Positions 10,734-22,029 of a stretch of DNA of 64,000 nt are shown in pieces. The stretch is from contig CM068552.1 of assembly GCA_035048495.1 (NCBI GenBank), forward strand, positions 29,390,154 through 29,454,153, in the 5' to 3' direction. A model generated the notes under the pieces. That model searched no databases and had not been told where the DNA came from. It saw only the letters and a list, made by a program, of their open reading frames with translations. Source of the stretch: Euptelea pleiosperma (Eukaryota; Streptophyta; Magnoliopsida; Ranunculales; Eupteleaceae). Position 1 is the first letter of the stretch. Each line of letters begins with the position of its first letter. The translations under genes were made by a program, and so were the position numbers.

Positions 10734-11062
10734 AAATCTAATGTAGCCATCACAACAAGAAAATCATGTATCTGAAGGTGACATAGCACAAAGACCTCTG
10801 AAGTCCCTCAATGAGATTAAAATTCTGAAGAAATCAATGAGCACATCATGATAGTAGGATCTCAAGTTTCATCGAATCGAATCAAATCAAACAAAAAAAA
10901 TAAAGATTTAATATAGCCATCACAACGATAAAATCATGTATCTGAAGGTGACATAGCACAAAGACCCCTGAAGTTCCTAAATGAGATTAAAAATTCTGAA
11001 GAAATCAATGAGCACATCATGACAGTAAGACATCAAGTTTAATTGAATCAAATCAAACAAAA
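10734..11062. repeat. Tandem duplication, two copies of about 165 bp
   Basis: TAGCCATCACAAC...AAATCATGTATCTGAAGG and ...GAAATCAATGAGCACATCATG occur at 10744 and again at 10914, with a period close to 170 bp and few differences. Each copy ends in an A-rich ATCAAATCAAACAAA run. Confidence 0.8.
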
Positions 11063-11069
11063 GACTAAA

Positions 11070-11860
11070 GCAAGTCAGAGGGGCAGGTACCTTCCTATTA
11101 TCTAGATAATCAAAAAATTATCAATAACTTATGAGAAAATTCAGGAACGGCTGCAAGAAGAAAAGGCTTACAAAAAAGAACAAATATATAACAACGACCT
11201 TTAAATCTTCTTAGCAAAAATTTGCAATTCAGTTAAAAGTGAACTTGCAACAATTTTTTACCTTTTAAATGCCAATTAGGATCCCGAAATTTTTATGGCT
11301 CAGCAAAGATTGAAGATGAAGATTCTGCCACAAAGATCTACCGCAGAGTGCTGCTCTCTCTAAGTCTCTATTCTAAAAAACTGTGCCTCAAATCTCATTT
11401 CAATCTGGAAGGTACAATTTTGTATCCAGAATGGTGGAACTGCAGTAAAAGGTATCAGGCAAAAGGAAAGGAATGATTTGAACAGTCCATGGGGAAAATG
11501 AACTCTTGGAATCTTAAGGTTGTAGCAATTCGAGTTGGATTCTCACATAGAAATCTATGTTCCGAAAAGATAATGTTCTGTCAAATCACATTCAAAATAA
11601 TAGTCATCCCTTCATTTACTAAATGCCAAAGAACGCTCACCTAGGAAACCCTATATCTCTCATGGCCACGGAATGGGCCAGCATTGCATTGGATATAGAA
11701 TAAAGAATACAGCCAATACAATTAAAGAAGGAATGATGCTGATTTCAGCAACAACAATGAGTAAGCTGTAAATAATCCTTCAGATACCTACATGAAAAAG
11801 GATCCTCAGGATCCAGATTTACACTATCAATTTCATGGACTCGTTAGATACAGTTATTTT
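11070..11860. other. Gene-free stretch 3' of the ATXR5/6 gene
   Basis: No domain or repeat is recognised. It is the downstream flank of the minus-strand methyltransferase gene. The part next to 11870 is expected to hold its 3' UTR and polyadenylation site, which I cannot place exactly. Confidence 0.3.
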
Positions 11861-11869
11861 ATAGAGAAC

Positions 11870-14053
11870 TCAGACAAAATGATGAGTTGGGTATTCCTGC
11901 TCATATCCATTGTAGTCGTAGTACAGCCTCTCCCCTTTAGCAATATCACGAGTAGCAACCAGTAGGACCCGGCATTCACCATTTACATTATACCTGACGC
12001 ATTTTAGATTCTGCTTCTTCCTACCGTCCCTGCACCGAAAAGGATATTTTTCAAGGACAACAGGTCTGCAGATCTTCGATTAGAAACAAATTCTTGAGAT
12101 AAATAAAAAATAAAAAGAGCTCTAACTTCTACGATGTGAATTGGAATAGTCAAGCTCCATAATTAGTATGGACATTGAACGTATAAAGCCAAGCAAGTTG
12201 TAACAAAGAAGAAAATCATATGTACAGTTAAAATATGTACAATAACACTGCATAGGGTCAGCAGGCTTACGAAGTATGGTTGTTAATGCCATTAATGAAG
12301 CGAGCAATGTTTCCACGTATATCAGGACAGATAACAAGACTATTAGATGGGTTTGTTGCTAAAAGGAGGGTCATCATGCTATCACAATCGTCCTGTTCCC
12401 GGTTTTTAATGTAATCGACATCGCCGGTGTATTCTGTGATAAGCGTCATATCCTTTATCTGGCTATCGGCCTCCACAGTGAAACTGCACCAAACCACTAA
12501 CTCTTATTTAATTTGTACCCATCAAATGTTACTGCTAGCCAACCAACTAACAAAGAAGATCTCAAGATTGAAAATACCCTTCACAAGAATCAAAAACTAC
12601 TACAAGGGGAGGCCATTCTCCTCTCTTGCACATGGCTCTGCACTGTTCCAAGGTTTCTGTATCTTCTTTAGAGAGAACCTAAAGGAAAGCCCATATAACA
12701 CATTTCACATTCTAAAACAGAGAAAGAAAATATTGATAAGCTCCCCAGAACCCAAAACTCTAGCTAGAAAGCATCAGACCAGAAGTTTGAAGATCAAACC
12801 TGCATGCCGCCCTTTTCGAACCTGGCTTGATTAGCACAGTTAGGGGCCATGCCAGGCATGTAAGTGAGGTCATTGCTAAATTCCACATGCAATGCTGTTA
12901 AAGCAGTGGCAAGTGAACCCATTTGTGCTAGCCTTCGTGCCAGATCTTCAGTGGGATTGAAAGGCAGTAATTTCCTCCTCTTCTTATACATCACCAATGG
13001 CCCAGAACGTCTCCTACGCTTCTTACCATCTGAAAATCAAGCCACAGTAAGGAAACAAATGTCAACTGAGATAATACGTATAGCAAAATGCAACTAAATA
13101 GTATAAAATAAGATTTCAAAATGAAATGCACCTAAGCAATTTCACGATAATAGTAATAATAATAATAACTACAACTTAGAACAATAATAATAATTACAAC
13201 CAAAAAAATTATGATGATGATGATAAGAATAAGAATAATAAGAATTTTCAAACGATTTGGAGTTGGCTACAGGAATCCTCTCCTGCCATTTCAATCTATC
13301 TACTACTATATCTCCAATTAATGCATGTTTCTCCAAATGTTTCTAACTACTTCAATCCACATCTTTTTTGTACTTCATCATCCTCTTAGAACCTTCAACA
13401 TGCACCAGAGCTTCTTCATAATGTCAATGGTCTTTAGTGCAGACGGCCAAACCATTTCAGTTGATTCTCCTTCATTGTATGATGTACTCTTAGGTTATCT
13501 CGGATGTGCTGTTTTCTGATTGTCTTTCTTAGTTTTCTCGGTCATTCATCTCAACATCCTCAAATCGATTGTCTCATCGTCATCTTATAAAAAATTTCCT
13601 TAACTTTAATAAGTATATGTCGATTACATAATAAACTAGAAGCACATCTCCACTTCAGCCACTAACTATAATTCTATAGGCAGCATACTCGATCTCTCCT
13701 TCTTTATGTATACAGAGTGAGATGATGGAAATGATTGCTTCGTCGAGTATTTCCGAGACATTGATCTTAACTACATGTCCTTTCTAAAGCTGCATTCAAA
13801 TACTCTATCTTGTTCCAATTCAATTTAAAACCCAAAAATTCCAACGCATCCCTCCATTGTTTCAAGTTTACCTATCACTAGTCTCACTATCTAACACTAT
13901 CATCAGCAAACAACATACATCTCTTAAGTATGGGCAGTTAATTCATCCATAACCAATGCAAAAAGATTCGAACCCATTCATCTATTAACCGGTTGTTCAT
14001 GCTAGTCACACCTCCCTCATACCCGCTTTGTACTCTTTCTTCCTGAATACTAA

Positions 14054-14097
<44 letters not shown>

Positions 14098-14757
14098 AAA
14101 TTACCTTGAGGAGATGCACATTTCTCCTGCTCATCAGAACACTTCTGAATCCGAAAAAAATCGACGATCCTTGTCTGCTTTAATGGAAAACCTAAATATC
14201 CCAAAAACCAAAATCAATTTAAATCACAAATATACTTATTAACCAGAAATATTTAAATAAGAAAAAAATTGAAACAAATCCCTACTTCTTACTCGACCCA
14301 GCCCTGAACAGCTAGGGCAAAACCAGGACCCAATCGGGACTCTAACCACGATTGGTCTCAAACAATACATGTGAAATCCCTTATCGCATTTATCGCACAG
14401 AAGCATCTCATCAGCTTGATCTCCAGACCTACATTCCTCACACCACAAATCACCATAATCTCTATTCATCACGGAATGTTTAGCTGTTTTCATTATCTCC
14501 TTTAACGATTTGAATTTCTTCGACTGCAGTGATAAAGGCGAGCAGAGGCACCGCGGCGCCTCTGTACGTTTCCTAACCGAGCCGTTAAACGGGAAGAGCT
14601 TCTGCAATGGAGCCATGCCGGAAGGGGCAAAATGGAGATTTCCCAAGTTATTTAAGGATGGCTTTGTAATTTGATTATCTAGAAAGCAACAGCATTGATT
14701 CCTTCCGTTGCAGAGACGAAAGAGAGATGGAGCTGGTTTTGGGAAATACAGAGGCAA
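11870..14757 (-). CDS. ATXR5/6-like: ATXR5/ATXR6-type histone H3K27 monomethyltransferase
   Basis: ATXR5/6 proteins place H3K27me1 during DNA replication, which represses transposons and prevents heterochromatin over-replication. Six exons join in frame at GT-AG sites: 14757-14286, 14191-14105, 13029-12800, 12678-12578, 12483-12271 and 12029-11870 (1263 nt, 420 aa). Exon 1 carries the PHD finger (CEEC...CDKCDKGFHMYC...WFCPSC) with the family phrase RPIVVRVPIGSW. Exon 2 carries a PCNA-interaction motif, QTRIVDFF. Exons 4-6 form the SET domain (TEYTGDVDY, FINGINNH) and the terminal YYDYNGYE...PTHHFV. A start at Met48 (14616) would give 373 aa, closer to the usual size. The longer N-terminus could be a targeting sequence, as ATXR5 is reported in plastids as well as the nucleus. 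Which paralogue it is cannot be told. I see no break. Confidence 0.93.
13222..13925 (-). mobile_element. RTE-clade LINE remnant in ATXR5/6 intron 2
   Basis: On the minus strand, from 13915 down, it reads MFADD followed by a diverged KLETM...GFKLNWNKIEY stretch. This matches the FADD-to-KTEY part of plant RTE reverse transcriptases. It ends near 13222 with GGATTCCTGTAGCCAACTCC, the RTE 3' end, followed by an ATT/ATC microsatellite, as is usual for RTE tails. Stops and frameshifts show it is dead. It lies wholly within intron 2, antisense-neutral to splicing because it shares the gene's orientation. Confidence 0.65.
14049..14097. repeat. (AAT)n/(ATT)n palindromic microsatellite
   Basis: About nine AAT units are followed by six ATT units, so the tract folds on itself. 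It starts only a few bases inside intron 2 after the exon-2 donor of the ATXR5/6 gene (14104). Confidence 0.9.
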
Positions 14758-15000
14758 GGTGGGTACACGTTATAGGAGTGCAACTTGGGCGGGCCCAATA
14801 AGACTTAACTCGGGCCCGGGTCGGGTTACCCAAGGCCTCAACCGAGAGAGTTGACCCAAGCCACACTCGAATGAACCGAAAGGGGAACGTGGAATCCCCT
14901 TAACGAATGTATGGTGGAGACGAGCCCATTTTTGGAGAGTAGCGTTGTTTGGTGGGCTGAACAGTGCTTCTGCACTTTGACACGTATCCTTCAAACCCTG
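14758..15000 (-). promoter_or_regulatory. Presumed promoter/5' flank of ATXR5/6
   Basis: This is the immediate upstream flank of the minus-strand methyltransferase gene. It contains GGGCCC and GGCCC motifs (GCCCAATAAG at about 14794, CGGGCCCGGG at about 14812). Such site-II-like GGGCC/GCCCA motifs are common in promoters of plant cell-cycle genes. No TATA box is obvious. The regulatory role is inferred from position. Confidence 0.3.
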
Positions 15001-15203
15001 GCATTATTGTTTTCTGAAAAAAAGTTTTAATTTTTATAAAATGAAAAACCATAAACAGGAGAGCCGCTGATCAACGGTATTTGCTGATGAGCGCTACTCA
15101 GCAAAAAAAAATGGACTCAATGGAAGCGGGAGGCCATTTGTATATTGGCGTGTTGGCAGAGATGAGTGTCACACTGAAAACGAGGTACTTTGAAAAAGCA
15201 AAA

Positions 15204-15548
15204 AGATGTAACAAGGGATACCTGGCTGAAGGTTTTTGGCTTGTTACTCGAACGCTGCAATCTGGACCCAATGACCGCATGGATGTTCAGCCCACCCCTT
15301 TCTGTGTATTCACGCTAAACATTTAATCTCTAGCCATTAGATTTTAGTACTTTATAAGGTGTGATTCTAGCCGTTGAATTCAACCATTATTTTTTAGTAC
15401 TAAAACCAAGGCAAAAAAATCATCAAACAAGCTGATTTTTTCTATGAATGTCTACCAAGGGGTGGGCTAAACATCCATGCGGCCAGGGGGCCAGTAACAA
15501 AAATCATGATTCCGCACGCCATAAAGTTTCGGGTATACCTTGTTACAT
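15204..15548. mobile_element. Palindromic MITE, CATCCATGCGG family, copy 1
   Basis: The left arm (15204-15300: ACAAGGGATACCTGGCTGAA...GACCGCATGGATGTTCAGCC) is mirrored at 15457-15546 (GGGTGGGCTAAACATCCATG...GGGTATACCTTGT). Inner arms with GATTTTAGTACT/TTTTTTAGTAC motifs extend the pairing. There is no coding capacity. The right arm recurs at 15719-15825, so a second, partial element follows. Confidence 0.6.
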
Positions 15549-15825
15549 CACGGGTATACCTTAGTAGACATTCATGCCATAAATCAGTTTTTTTTTATGA
15601 TTTTTAGCCGTTTAGTACTAAAAAATGGTTGAATCCAATGGCTATAATCATGCCCTAAACATTACTAAAATCAAATGGTTAGAGATTACCAATCAGGGAT
15701 TTTTTTTAGTTTGTATATCCACCAAGGGGTAAGCTAAACATCCATGCGGTCAGTGGTCCAAAACGGTAGTGGTGAGTAACAAAATCGTGCTTCCTCGTGC
15801 CAAAAAGTTCAAGGTATACCTTGTA
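15549..15825. mobile_element. Palindromic MITE, CATCCATGCGG family, second half-copy
   Basis: It repeats GGGTATACCTTAGTAGACATTC and then ends with a right arm, CCACCAAGGGGTAAGC plus TAAACATCCATGCGGTCAG...AAGGTATACCTTGT, homologous to the right arm at 15457-15546. Internal text pairs with the first element, so 15204-15825 as a whole can also fold as one large imperfect hairpin. Confidence 0.55.
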
Positions 15826-15849
15826 GCATCTTTTTCCATTAGGGAATGA

Positions 15850-16420
15850 ATTACTATTTGCAGTGGACAATTTTCATTATCCCTTCTATTATAGGGTAGT
15901 TATAGCATATCTATAAAGCCCTCGAAACTCTTTAAGGGTTGTTTTAGTCTTTTATTTAATTAAATTAATTAGTGCTTTATTATTTTCTATGCATATTTTA
16001 ATGCTCTATAACTTTATAGGATATCATATGCAACTTTCTGGAAGTTTTTAGTGAATTTTTGATTTTAGGGTTTTTGCCTCAAGTGCGCATTTTAGTCATT
16101 CTACACCTCTGATGTTCACGATTCGAGTACCAGTGTACATAAAATAGAAAACGTAGCTACTTGTTAATTTTGGGAGACTTCCGATAATTCTCATTTTTGG
16201 GGTATTTCGATAATTTGCTATGGAATTTTCCCAAAATATTTATGGGTAAAATTATTATTAACCTATATTGCAGATAATTATAAGAAAATTTTCATAAATA
16301 AAAATTGATTTTAATGTATTTACAAAAACAGAAAAAACTTTTAAAAATTTACAAAAAAAAGTAACTAAACGCTCTTTCAAAATACGTCTGTGAGGTGACA
16401 GACACATGACAGACGTCTGA
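15850..16420. other. Unassigned AT-rich stretch
   Basis: No gene or clear repeat is seen. The last 50 bp (GCTCTTTCAAAATACGTCTG...GACAGACGTCTGAC) hold short repeats related to the hairpin that starts at 16424. Confidence 0.3.
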
Positions 16421-16423
16421 CAT

Positions 16424-16507
16424 GCGCTCTTTGAAAGTGCGTTTTATCCTGACAGATATTTTTTTAAAAAGCGTTTGTCAGGATCAAACGTACTTTTCAA
16501 AGAGCGT
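16424..16507. repeat. Inverted repeat with almost no loop
   Basis: GCGCTCTTTGAAAGTGCG...TCCTGACAGATATTTTT is followed at once by its near-perfect inverse, AAAAAGCGTTTGTCAGGA...ACTTTTCAAAGAGCG. It lies just 5' of the plant mobile domain remnant and may mark its promoter/terminal region. Confidence 0.7.
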
Positions 16508-16699
16508 CTGCTTTCTCCATTTTCCCTCCTCTTCCCCATTTCTGCGCTCTCTCCGACGAACTCTCCCTCTTCCATCCGTGAACTCGCCCTCTTCCGCCGG
16601 GGTCCTCGTGCACACCCTCCCTCTAGCAAACTCTTCGTCCGTGAACTCGCCCTCTTCCAACAGCGTCCTCAACAAATCTAATAAAAATTATTTTTAATA

Positions 16700-17156
16700 T
16701 TTTAATAAATATAGGTTGACTATTAGATTTTACGCTAGAGGCAGTGTGTGAGATGGCGGATGGGTGGATCTTATCCGACGCGCATCATGGATTAGTTTTG
16801 ACAGTCGGATTCGAATTGTACAGTTGTATTTGATGGTCTTATAGTGATCGACCATTATGTTATGCAATTGCTGAGCGATTTTAGCCGAAGACATCGACGT
16901 TTCATTTTGCATTTGGAGAGATGTCGATAACATTATAGGACACTCTACACTGTCTTGGCCTTAGTATCACGGGTAGGCCAGTGGCTTTGAGTGAGACCCC
17001 TTCAGACTACATGGATCACATTATACGTTATTAGGGATGCCGCCTGAAGATGCTACTACTGCACGTGATCGAATAAAATTGTCATGGCTGAAGAGAAATT
17101 TTAAAAGATTACCAGATAATCCGAAAAATCTTCAGGTATATTTTATAATTTTTTAT

Positions 17157-17230
<74 letters not shown>

Positions 17231-18060
17231 ATATATTTATTTCTTTTATTCAGTTAAATATTTAAAATGAATAATATATTTGTTTATTGCAGATTGAGTG
17301 GTACACACGTGCTTATTTATTAGCATTGTGTGGAAACACCTTTTGTTGTGATGCTACAAGCACCTAGGTCAATGCAAATTTGTTGCTTTTCTTTGAGGAT
17401 TTCAGCTTAACAGGATAGTACGCCTAGGGAGCTGCTGTCCTTGCATATTTGTATAAATAACTGAGTAGTTTTGTCCTTAAAAATAAGGATTGTATGACAT
17501 GATGTGTGATGCTCTTGCAGGTAAGCATTGATTAATTATTTATTATTTTATTTATATTTTAATTTGAATATTTATAAATTTATTTTTATTGAAGATATGG
17601 GTGCATGAGCATTTGTCAGTTGGGAGGCCGCTATTGTACTCTGCAGAATATAGATGTCCATTAGCATTGAGATGAACTTTAGATGAAAGAGAGTACGTAG
17701 AGGAGTCTACCCGTAATGTGGCTAACTATCGACAAGAGTTAGATTTACTTATTCCTGATCAAGTAAGTTATTTTTATTGATTGTATTTATTAATATAAGT
17801 TTGTTATTTGCTTAATTTTACTAATCTAAACTTTATTTCTTTGTAAGTTCGCTGGATGCCATACATCTGTTATTATCTTCTGCCAAATAATATTCCAGCA
17901 ATGATACACAATGCACGACAGCTCAGTCTTCATCGTGTATGTATCATTTATCTTGATATTATTATGTATCATCCAGCAGATAGATGTATGCGCTAGTTTG
18001 GGCTTCATCAGACTATCCCAGGTATTCCATTATCTTGGGTGGTGGGGTCTGGTCGATGTT
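16700..18060 (+). pseudogene. Plant mobile domain (PMD) gene remnant, MAIL1/MAIN-like
   Basis: PMD proteins form a plant family found both as host genes (MAIN, MAIL1) and inside Mutator and Gypsy elements. At 16875-16975 the + strand reads the PMD signature with stops (PKTSTFHFAFGEMSITL...LGLSITG, cf. the family's THTFHLP-GEMT-TL). At 17037-17135 it reads MPPEDATTARDRIKLSWL, ending at a CAG/GTATAT donor. After an intron with an (AT)n tract, 17291 onward reads IEWYTRAYLLALCG. 17595-17765 reads IWVHEHLSVGRPLLYSAEYR and ANYRQELDLLIPDQ. Exon order follows the family; stops and frameshifts break it. It faces MuDR transposase remnants tail to tail, so it was probably the accessory gene of a Mutator-like element. 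Confidence 0.7.
17159..17240. repeat. (AT)n microsatellite
   Basis: It has about 28 AT units, interrupted by TTTAT, then about nine more. It lies in an intron of the PMD remnant and can form cruciforms. Confidence 0.95.
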
Positions 18061-18409
18061 GGAACATGAGATAAGTTGTTGCCCAATGAATTAAGTTGTG
18101 TGATTCTTGTTCCCCCCCAATAATCCATTCATAAATTTTTACATTCTCATTTTTTATCGTTTTTAGATATGAATTATAGTCTATTATTATATACTTTTGC
18201 GACTTTCTTTAATAATTTGCAAAAACTTGGTTCTTTAAATTATTTTTTAAAATTTTGTTTAAAATGCCCCACACAAAAGAAATGCAAGCGTGAAGAAAAA
18301 TGCTTAACAACTCTTTGTATAAGTCATTTTTGTCTATCAGAAATAAAAGATATCATACAATGAAAATGACTAAAAGCTATTTCAAACGAATTTAAAAATA
18401 AATCTCAAG

Positions 18410-19060
18410 TATGTTTATCCTCAGCCTCGACAACAGCAAATGCTAACAGACAAAGACCACCATTAGGGTCGACGGAAGTCGTCACAAGTAAAATACCTTG
18501 ATATTTTCCTTTTAAGAATGTACTATCTAATCCTACAATAGGTTTGCATCTATTTTTAAATCCTTCTATACATACTTTAAAACAAAAAAAAATTTATTGA
18601 AAATTTCTATTACTATTAGTTTGAAGTTAACAAATACTACTAGGATTTGTTTCTAAAATGGTCTGACAATAATACTCTAAGTTCTTATAAGCTTATATTA
18701 CATAACTATGTATGTCTCGCATTCCTTTCTCCCTAACATTCTAAGCTTTCTTGTATAAGATGTCTACACCATGATCGCGTTTCATGTCCTCTATTATATC
18801 TATATCGGACTATAATATCGATTATCAGCTAAACGACCTCTAATTATATTCCTAATCCAATTACAAGCTGCTTGAGGATGACTACCCAAACTCATTCTGC
18901 CTATGCATGTGTGACAATCATTATAAATACGAATTGTAAAAATTTCACCATTAGCAAGTTTTGTTGCATACACACGCCACATGCAATCTTCAACTTCACA
19001 GGTGATAACAACTTTTTCTCTATTATTTAGGGTAATTACCAAAACAATTAATGTTTTCAA
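18410..19060 (-). pseudogene. MuDR/MULE transposase remnant
   Basis: The minus strand at 19060-18800 reads a MuDR-type DNA-binding domain: VVITCEVEDCMWRVYATKLA, then GEIFTIRIYNDCHTC and the tail IIRGRLADN. Further down, 18590-18410 reads the start of the MULE catalytic domain, VCIEGFKNRCKPIVGLDSTF, then LKGKYQGILLVTTSVD. This includes the first catalytic Asp context (GLD-TFLKGKY). The stretch between them and the rest of the DDE domain are missing or unreadable, so this is a dead copy. Together with the PMD remnant it outlines a decayed MULE of about 2.7 kb. Confidence 0.8.
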
Positions 19061-19304
19061 CTTTTATCACCGAACAGCCAACTGACATGTTTTAAATACC
19101 AAAAAAACTAACGATTATCGATTTTGCAAAGACGACTGAAACAAAGCTGACACGACTGTACGCTTAAAGCTTTTTCTACTCCTATTCCCAATGATGGCTC
19201 TAAAGTACTTTTGGATCAACCGTCCGATTATATTCTAATAGCTGGGGATCACTCCAAAAAGCAATCAATATTTTTTGACAATGACACTCTTTTATGATCC
19301 ATTT

Positions 19305-19616
19305 TTTTATTTTTTCTTATTTTATCATCTATTTCCTCCTATTCTGTCATTTGTTTCTCTTATTTTGTAATATGTTTTCTTCTTCTCTATCATTTGTTCT
19401 CTCTGATACAAGATCAACAATGGCCATGAAAAAACCCACTATAATGACCTAAATGAGCAAATAGACATGAGAAAAAACCAATGATAGAACAATAGAAAAC
19501 AACCGACATGAAAATATAAAAGAGATGATATGAAAACAGAAAACAAATGATATCAAAGTAGAAAATAGACACGAGGAGAAAACAGATGATAGAACATGCA
19601 AAATAAATCACAGGAG
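19305..19616. repeat. Degenerate minisatellite, ATC(T/A)GTTTTCT type, both orientations
   Basis: Units resembling TCATCTGTTTTCTC appear in direct orientation at 19305-19400 and as the reverse complement (GAGAAAACAGATGATAGAAC) at 19440-19616. The same unit, in direct orientation, forms the array after 19771. Confidence 0.65.
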
Positions 19617-19770
19617 AAAAGGAAGACTGAAGATGAGAGGAGGGTGGAGGAGGAAGAGAAAAGGAAGGCTGAACAGGAGAGGAAGGTAAAGGATGAAGAG
19701 GAAAGGAAGGCTGAAGAGGAGAGGAGGGTGGAGGAGGAAGAGAAAATGAAGGCAGAAGAGGAGAGGAAGG
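19617..19770 (+). repeat. 42-bp tandem repeat encoding a charged 14-residue period
   Basis: There are 3.6 units of 42 bp. On the + strand they read a K/E/R-only repeat close to KRKAEEERRVEEEE, predicted to be a long charged helix/coiled coil. The frame opens at 19596. The block ends exactly at AAG|GTATGT, a consensus plant splice donor, so it may be or derive from an exon. No partner exons are recognised. Confidence 0.75.
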
Positions 19771-20225
19771 TATGTCATCTGTTTTCTCTTTGTATGTCGT
19801 CTATTTTCATCTTGTATGTCATCTGTTTTCTCTGTCTGTCGTCATGTTTTGTGTTGTCTATATATCTCGTGTGTCGTCTATTTTCTCTTTTTATGTAATC
19901 TGTTTTCTCTTTGTCTGTCTGCTGTTTTCTCTTTGTATATCGTCTGTTTTCGTCTTGCTTGTATGTCGTTTGTTTTCTCTATGTCTGTCGTCTGTTTTAT
20001 GTTGTCTATATATCTCATATGTCGTCTGTTTTTTCTTTATATGTCATCTATTTTCTCTTTGTTTGTCTGTTGTTTTCTCTTTGTATGTCGTCTATTTTCA
20101 TCTTGCTTGTATGTCATATATTTTCTCTATGTCTATTTTCTGTTTTCTTCTAGTCTGTCGTCTGTCTACTTGACTCTCTTCTATCGTCAGTTTGCTCCTA
20201 TTCTATCATTTGTTTCCTCTTGTCA
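19771..20225. repeat. Minisatellite with about 148-bp higher-order unit
   Basis: The basic unit of about 22 bp (TGTATGTCGTCTGTTTTCTCT) is arranged in a higher-order repeat of about 148 bp with starts near 19792, 19936 and 20083. Each unit contains GTATGT followed by a pyrimidine-rich run. Confidence 0.8.
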
Positions 20226-20259
20226 TCAGTTTTGACCTTTAATTGATGTATTAGAACAG

Positions 20260-20380
20260 AACAAGTGAATAGATCCTTCATCTTCTGTAAAGGCGAGAGT
20301 GTTGAGAATTAAGATCGGAGCAGCCGATCGACGGTAGGTATGGGGTGTACCAAACTGAACAAGCGGACAAGGCTTCTTGG
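20260..20380 (+). mobile_element. LTR-end fragment related to the 20.8-24.6 kb element, opposite orientation
   Basis: GTGTTGAGAATTAAGATC...GGGGTGTACCAAACT...AACAAG matches, on the other strand, 23463-23385. It marks a second, inverted copy of the LTR/internal junction of that family. Confidence 0.5.
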
Positions 20381-22029
20381 CTGGAAGGGCGCGCGTGGAT
20401 TCGTAGCATTGATTCAGAGGACGTGGACGCTTCGACAGTAGGGCTTGGCTAAGGTTGGAAGTTGTATTGCAACGGTGCTGCGTAGGTAATATTTGTTTCA
20501 TTTAACTTTTCAGTTAGTAATAGTTTCTGTCTGGACGTGGTCCCGTGGTTTCTCCTTGGCTAAAGTTTCAACGTAAAAATCTCTTGTCTTGTGTGATTGT
20601 TTGTTTGTATTCAACAATCTATCTTGATTAGATCAAACGACATAAAGAAAATATACCACGGTGGTATATTTGATTTGAGTCGGTTGTGATAACTTTTTTT
20701 CAAATAACAAAAGCATGCGATTTTATTCCCCTACCATTGACCAGTAAAATTGTGTAGGTATAGTTAATTTTTTAAATACCTAATCAACCCCACCTTCTAT
20801 GTATATTGGATTAAAGAGAACAGGCCGGTTATTTTTCAATTGGAACTTGTCCAAATGATCGGACTGTCCCAAAAGTCAATAACTTTGGCTAAGACTCGGG
20901 TCTGTCCAATGACTAGGTTTGACCATTATATTTTATTCATTTTAAACCTATTCATATGGCCACTAAATCACTTACCTTCCTAAGCGAGCGTACATGATCT
21001 ATAACTGATAAATGGGCAGTTACTCAAATGACTCCTGTCGTCAACTGTCTGATCCTTACTGTCTCTGTCTAACAGTCTTCACGTAGTCGACGAAGTATGC
21101 GTACCACGACATCTTCACACTACACTGGTGCTCTTAGGAATGGTTACATGAATGTTTTTATGTCAAATGAAATTTTTGCCAAATTGAATATGAAAATATT
21201 TCTTACAATCTCCCCCTTTGGCAATTCCGTGACAAAAAAACATTTAATCATATAGAAGGTAAACAAAAATTAATTACAATCTCACTCTCTTACATGATTC
21301 ACTCACTATCTCACAATCTCTCGGAGATAATCGAACATATAATTATATGAATTTTGATATGTTCCCTGCACATTCTACCAACAACACATATCATGTAATA
21401 TCATCGGCAATCAATAAACAAATAAAATGCAGTGCGTTAATTATGCATATCACAAGTAGAGAAATTGGAAAAAAAATATAAACAATTTTTCTCCTCCTTA
21501 ATTTCTCTCCCCCTATCTCATGCATCTACTTATTTTTACCTCTATGATTTTCTCTCTCCCTTTTTGTCATAGAATGCCAAAGGTACAGAAATATAATCAG
21601 ATAATAAGCATGCAATGGATATCATCATGAAAAATAGGTTCATAAATATATATCAACCATAATACAAACCAGTTTATACTCTGTAATAGATAAGCAATAA
21701 AAACAAACGTAGTATAACCAAAAAGTAACTGAGTTTATCTGTGTACAATAATATCTCAAAGTAGAAAATGATAGATAACTCACAAGTAGTCTCTCTTGAA
21801 GAGACTAGGCCTATGGGCCAGTACCATCATGCTAATCTAGACCTTGAAATGATGGATGCTGTCCGAAACCCATCATCGTGAACTGGTACTCCATGTAGCA
21901 CTGCATATCCGATAAGGAGCCCGTCATCCTCTTCTGACCCTCCTCTAAGCGTCGAAAGCTCTGAAAAGACCGCTCCTCATGAGAGTTGAGTCACTGATCG
22001 AATCCAATCATCTGATGATGAAAAGACTC

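Noticed and set aside
19771..20225. CRISPR-like array of regular repeats
   Set aside because: The repeats are contiguous, of about 22 bp without unique spacers, in a plant nuclear context. This is a minisatellite.
19772..20235. Long cysteine- and serine-rich membrane-like reading frames over the minisatellite
   Set aside because: They arise because the tandem unit lacks stops in all three frames. The protein would be pure repeat with no family.
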